Assembly: GCA_009761415.1 (NCBI GenBank)
Contig: QUOL01000003.1
Coordinates: 1,860,001 to 1,924,000 of the forward strand
Reading direction: 5' to 3'
Length of the DNA: 64,000 nt
Source: Sarcomyxa edulis
Taxonomy: Eukaryota; Basidiomycota; Agaricomycetes; Agaricales; Mycenaceae
The notes below the pieces were generated by a model. That model saw nothing but the letters and a program-made list of their open reading frames with translations. It had not been told where the DNA came from and ran no database searches. Below are positions 60,043 through 64,000 of this stretch, in pieces. A program made the position numbers and the translations under genes. Positions within the stretch are counted from its first letter, which is position 1, and each line of letters opens with the position of its first letter.

Positions 60043-62372
60043 TCAAACCTCTTCACTCAGAGCCTTCCCCCGCAAATACTCCACATAATCAACCAAAAAT
60101 CTGACCTGCTCAAAAGTCTCCACAGCCTTCACGCTTCTCCTCCTCCTCACTAATCCCAGAACCTTCTCCACGAGCTGAAGCGTATCCGGTCTGATCAACC
60201 CCACAGCACTCAATGGCCCCCAAAGCCCTGCAGTCCTCGAACTTGAGCCACCACTAGCACTAGTTTGTTCAATCACACCACACAGTCCCAATTTCAACGC
60301 CCAACAACAGGCGACGACTCCTGCACGGCCGACGCCACCTCTACAATGGACGAGTATGGGTAGACCGTTGAGAGTATACTTGTTGAGCAGGAGCGTCAGA
60401 TGAGCGTCCAAAGAAGCTGGGTCTAGGGGCGGTAGACCTTCGGGGATAGGAATTCTTGAAAGCTCGATCAGATCAAGAATGACATGCTGTATCTGCAGGA
60501 CATACCGAAGAACGTCTACATTTACTCGTTGGGCCGCAAGTCTGTACTCTGGCCAAGGCGCGCCCAATAATTCCAGCTCATCATCGTCAAGGCAGCTGGT
60601 GGGACGTTACCAGCTGTCAATATCGATATATGAGAAGGGATATGAAGGACTCACCAGACTATACATTTCGCGCCAAGATCACGCATTCTTTGCAGATCCA
60701 CATCTAAATCTCGACGTACGCCACTGCGACCTTTGACAGGACCGGTGAGGCGAACTAGATGAGATTATAAGTTATGTGTGTGTATACACAGATAAGTATG
60801 ACCATACCCTTTTTGCCAGGACAAGAGGATAAAAATAGGTTCCCAATGGTGAACGAACGCTCTAAGGTTGGAACGGGTCCAGGGCTTCCGATGGAGGGAG
60901 ATGCTGTGAATGTTGATTGGACGGAACCAGATCCGTTGTCACGATGCTGAGATGAGGGTAGTCTCTGGTTGAAATCCCTGTCGCTGGGGTTTGCCCTGAT
61001 CAAGACGATTAATATACAATATATACAGATAGCACTTTTTACTCACGATATCTTATCGATACAAACAAAGTCAGAATCAGACAGCGAGTTTGAGGATTGC
61101 GAGACTAGTGTACTCTCAGATGATGATTTGGGTATAACTATGCTTTGTGGATCCAGGAGGGGTATCGATGGAGTCGTTACTGATAAAGATAGAGATAAAG
61201 AAGAGGAGGAGGAGGTCTTGTTGAGGATGTCCACAATGGATTTGGGGTGTATAAGAGAGGAAGAGGGAAATCGCATAGCGGGAGCTATAGCATGTGATAT
61301 TGGATTCATCGAAGGAGTGATCGCTTGGTATGCAGTCACTCTAGAGTCAACAGCCAATTCACCAGAAATAGCAACACGTAAGGCTTCGCTGACACTAGAC
61401 CGTGTGCGGAGCTGGGCTAATCCTCGAGAAGGTAGTCGAGGTGAGCCATCCTGTAATAGTAGGGCGGGTGTTGGAGATATCATGTGAGTGGACAGGGCTT
61501 GTTTGAAGGTGAGCCGGTCGAGAGTGAATGATGGGGGTATCTCGAATATAGTAGCCGATGCGGTGGCCAGTAATAAATGGGAAGAAATCAGAGGAAGGAG
61601 CTCCAAGGGTATCAATGTAGAGATGCTTGGGTAATGATTAGAATTGATGGCTGTCAATTGTCAAGAAGACGTACTTTATAGGATGCGTGGATGAAGTCTT
61701 TACTTGAGGATGAGGGTATATAGGCGGTTGCATCGATCTTGCTTGTGATACATGTGGTAGGATAGGTTCAATAGTTAAAGGTGCGTCGATTGCAGCCAAC
61801 AATTCTTCTTGTAAATCAATAGTAGAGGGAAGATCGCAAGGTCCCAAACTGACGACGGCGGAGGCTTGAGGCTCCTTTGAATTTGCAGTGACAGTGTCAT
61901 GGTGCTCGCAAGGCCACCAGGATTGGTGTGAGGCACATCGTGCTTGTCGATGTTGTAGCTCTTTATAATGTGCGGGCATATGGATAGACAACGGAACATA
62001 TCGAATTGGAGATCCTGGTAGCAGTGCCGAATGGACGTGCACACGTCAGGCTGAAAAGGCGAGATGGAGCGCGATGGCCACATACCTTTCGATCCAGATT
62101 TCATGCGATTATATTCACTCATTTCTGACTGGGACGCAAGATGGGCGAGCTAAGCAGAGATGACTCGGGATGAACATATAGAGATGAAGTGGCGGCCAAT
62201 AAGCACTCACCTGGGCTGCAGCACTTTCCTCCGGTGAGACAGGGTATGGCGTGAATGGAACATTGACGCGTGGGGTAGTAGGTCTCACGATTGCCTTCCC
62301 ATGTACATGATGGTGGTGATGTGGGCCATGCCGGTGTATATGGGGGTTGAAAGTTTCGACAAGGGCAGACAT
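60043..62372 (-). CDS. CDKN3-like dual-specificity protein phosphatase
   Basis: Several exons on the minus strand. The long N-terminal region is disordered, with a His-rich stretch (HRHGPHHHHHVHG) and Ser-rich segments (SSSSSLSLSLS). The C-terminal catalytic part begins VRLTGPVKGRSGVRRDLDVDLQRMRDLGAKCIV, continues CCLDDDELELLGAPWPEY and has the phosphatase loop HCRGGVGRAG (HCx5R) followed by CCWALKLGL and RRRRSVKAVETFEQVRFLVDYVEYL. The order GP..RDL..DL..LR..G..C-LDDxELE is that of the CDKN3/KAP and related group (PF05706). KAP dephosphorylates a CDK in animals; the fungal target is unknown. The start is taken at MSALVETF. The exon join near 61676 uses the acceptor that gives a 52-nt intron. 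Confidence 0.82.
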
Positions 62373-62649
62373 CGGTATCAAAAATTTTGACACAGGCGTA
62401 TAGGTTCGTTAAGCACTGGCAGATGGTGAATGGAATGTGTCTTTGAGGAGGGAAATAAACAAAAAATAAAAATGAGATGCCAACGATGGAGTGAAGGAGA
62501 GACGACCACGTGCGTCGCCTTAAGCTCCGTTGCCGACCGTAACGCAGCTCATGATCGAATCGGCGTTCGCGACTCGGACTTCAGCTTTCAACGTCCAAGT
62601 TAGCTGGGCGCGACAAGTTCGCAAATCATCTTAGACTACTTATTGCACT
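62373..62649. promoter_or_regulatory. Divergent promoter region, phosphatase / RAD9
   Basis: 277 bp between diverging genes. An A-rich run (AACAAAAAATAAAAA) is present near 62458. No gene is seen. Confidence 0.45.
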
Positions 62650-64000
62650 ATGCAATTATCCTTGGACTCATTCTCTCTCAAACGTATGTTTTTTCTTGCC
62701 TAATCAAAGCTCAGACTCACCACGCATGAAGCTTTCACCAAGGCGCTGACTTGCTTGTCGAAATATGGCGATGATCTGTCTATCTATGCCACTCGGGATA
62801 CGCTTTCACTCTCCGCAACCAACTCGTCTATGTCTGCATACTGCCGCTTCAAATTTTCGCGTCAATTCTTCTCGAAATACAGCGTAGGCCCCAATCGCGT
62901 AGATGCAGAAGATGCAGAAGATGCAGTATCCGTGACAGGACAACTTCTCACCAAGGTCCGTCGGCAAGAGAGACGAAATGAACTTGAACTGGTTGAACTC
63001 GTGTTTTCTAGTCCCTGTTATCTATACTCAAGCATCGAACAGTTGAGAAAACAGTAGACAGGTGTGAGCTCTCCATCATCGAAGGCTCAGCGCACCACGA
63101 CTCTTCCGACGAAGATCAGGATGGCTTGGAAAGTAAGCTCATTGTGCGCTTGCACTGCCAACACGGTGAGTCTATGTCTCGATATGCGTGTCTCTGAAGC
63201 TACAAATATAGACGTGACTTGATAACGCACAGGTGTGGTCAAAACGCACCGATTGCTCCTATTGACCCCAACCTCACTAATGGCGCCTGGAATTCCGGAT
63301 GCAACCAATGAATCGCGTCTTAACATCGGTCCGAAAGCCGTCAAGGACATGATTGAACACTTCCCTCTCGCCCGAGGTGCAAAGTCAGATCCGCAGCTGA
63401 TATGGAACTTTGGCGATTCCGAGGTGGAACTGAAGAGTTTGGAATCTTCTGTAGACACCAAAGGTACACCGAAAGATACCTCCTACTCTACCACGAGACT
63501 GACCGTGCTGAAACTGGATATCTCTCCAGGAAAAATCCAGCTTTCAACCGAACTGACCATCAGCGCTGACGAATTCGACATTTATGAATTATACTCCACG
63601 CCTACTACCATTGCATTCCATCTACGCGAATTCAACGCTAGTATTGCTTATGCTGAGTCAATGGCTTTATCTTTAGATTTGCGCTTCACAGACCCCTCTG
63701 CACCACTGTTTATAGACGTCGAAGGGGACAACTCTGAAACTCTATTTGTTATCTCTACAAGTCAGGTACATGGATGTGCGTCTGGATCTGGCTCTGGATC
63801 TAAGTCGAACAGCGGCCCCCGACAGGAGACGCCCGTTGGGAAGAAACGCGACCGCGATGAAGAAGATCCAAACTCCTCCGGAAATGGAAGACTCAAAAAA
63901 CCAGCGAAAGTCGTTCAAAGATCCGACCCGGCCTCTCTCTCTAGAGAGGAGAGTTCTTACCGTTCTCAATCATCACGAGTTCTTGGCTCTATGCCACCAC
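62650..64000 (+). CDS. Rad9/Ddc1 checkpoint clamp subunit (3' truncated)
   Basis: Exons 62650-62683, 62732-62955, 63012-63165 and 63233 onward run off the right edge. The N-terminus PFTKALTCLSKYGDDLSIYATRDTLSLSATNSSMSAYCRFKFSRQFF is the PCNA-like first domain of Rad9, followed by SLLSILKHRTVEKTVDRCEL, LIVRLHCQHGVVKTHRL and FIDVEGDNSETLFVISTSQ. A disordered tail starts near 63770 with a Gly/Ser repeat and a basic KKRDRDEE cluster, where ATR-type phosphorylation sites normally lie. With Rad1 and Hus1 it forms the 9-1-1 clamp loaded at damaged DNA to activate the checkpoint kinase. The 3' end is missing here. Confidence 0.9.

Noticed and set aside
1..64000. Transposons, CRISPR arrays, rRNA or viral insertions
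   Set aside because: No transposase or reverse transcriptase motifs, terminal inverted repeats, regularly spaced repeats or rRNA-like sequence were found on reading both strands. Diverged short elements cannot be excluded.

Overview
The window is nuclear DNA from a filamentous basidiomycete, most likely an Agaricomycete (mushroom-forming fungus). The evidence is very intron-dense genes (most introns about 45-65 nt with GT..AG ends), compact spacing, a secreted CBM1-carrying glycoside hydrolase, a fungal adenylate-forming reductase, a mushroom-type 7TM protein and best family resemblance to Agaricomycete proteins throughout. The species cannot be told from the sequence. I reconstructed exon chains by hand from reading frame, splice sites and family conservation; no RNA evidence was available.

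Left part (1-14 kb): the 3' part of an SPT23/MGA2-type ER membrane transcription activator, an Mmc1-like mitochondrial membrane protein, a VanZ-like membrane protein (minus), a 1.3 kb gene-poor stretch, a complete 16-exon adenylate-forming reductase (A-T-R domains) and, convergent with it, an uncharacterised fungal 7TM protein.

Middle (14.8-37 kb): an intronless caspase-like (C14) protein with an uncharacterised C-terminal domain; divergent from it the autophagy gene ATG6/VPS30; glutamate-cysteine ligase GSH1; mitochondrial ATP synthase delta subunit; a 927-residue zinc-finger/AlkB-like 2-oxoglutarate dioxygenase; a PH-domain/coiled-coil scaffold-like protein (minus); a FYVE-like/SAP-like/RING ubiquitin ligase; and a 17-exon CBM1-GH27 alpha-galactosidase.

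Right part (37-64 kb): a DUF3605 protein (minus), a gene-poor 2 kb stretch, a secreted FAD (PCMH/BBE) oxidase, a small single-pass membrane protein, a dihydroxy-acid dehydratase of about 27 exons (minus), the peroxisomal import receptor PEX5 (minus), an 8.4 kb ZNFX1/NFX1-type RNA helicase with CCCH, NFX1 and RZ zinc fingers (minus), ETF alpha subunit, a CDKN3-like dual-specificity phosphatase (minus) and the truncated 5' part of RAD9/DDC1.

Most genes are unrelated housekeeping functions: lipid regulation, autophagy, glutathione, ATP synthesis, peroxisome import, DNA checkpoint. No operon-like or clustered pathway is evident, and the reductase has no biosynthetic partners nearby. The features most worth a second look are the intronless caspase-like protein, the zinc-finger/AlkB architecture, the helicase whose P-loop is split over three exons, and an unusual density of 7-19 nt micro-exons.
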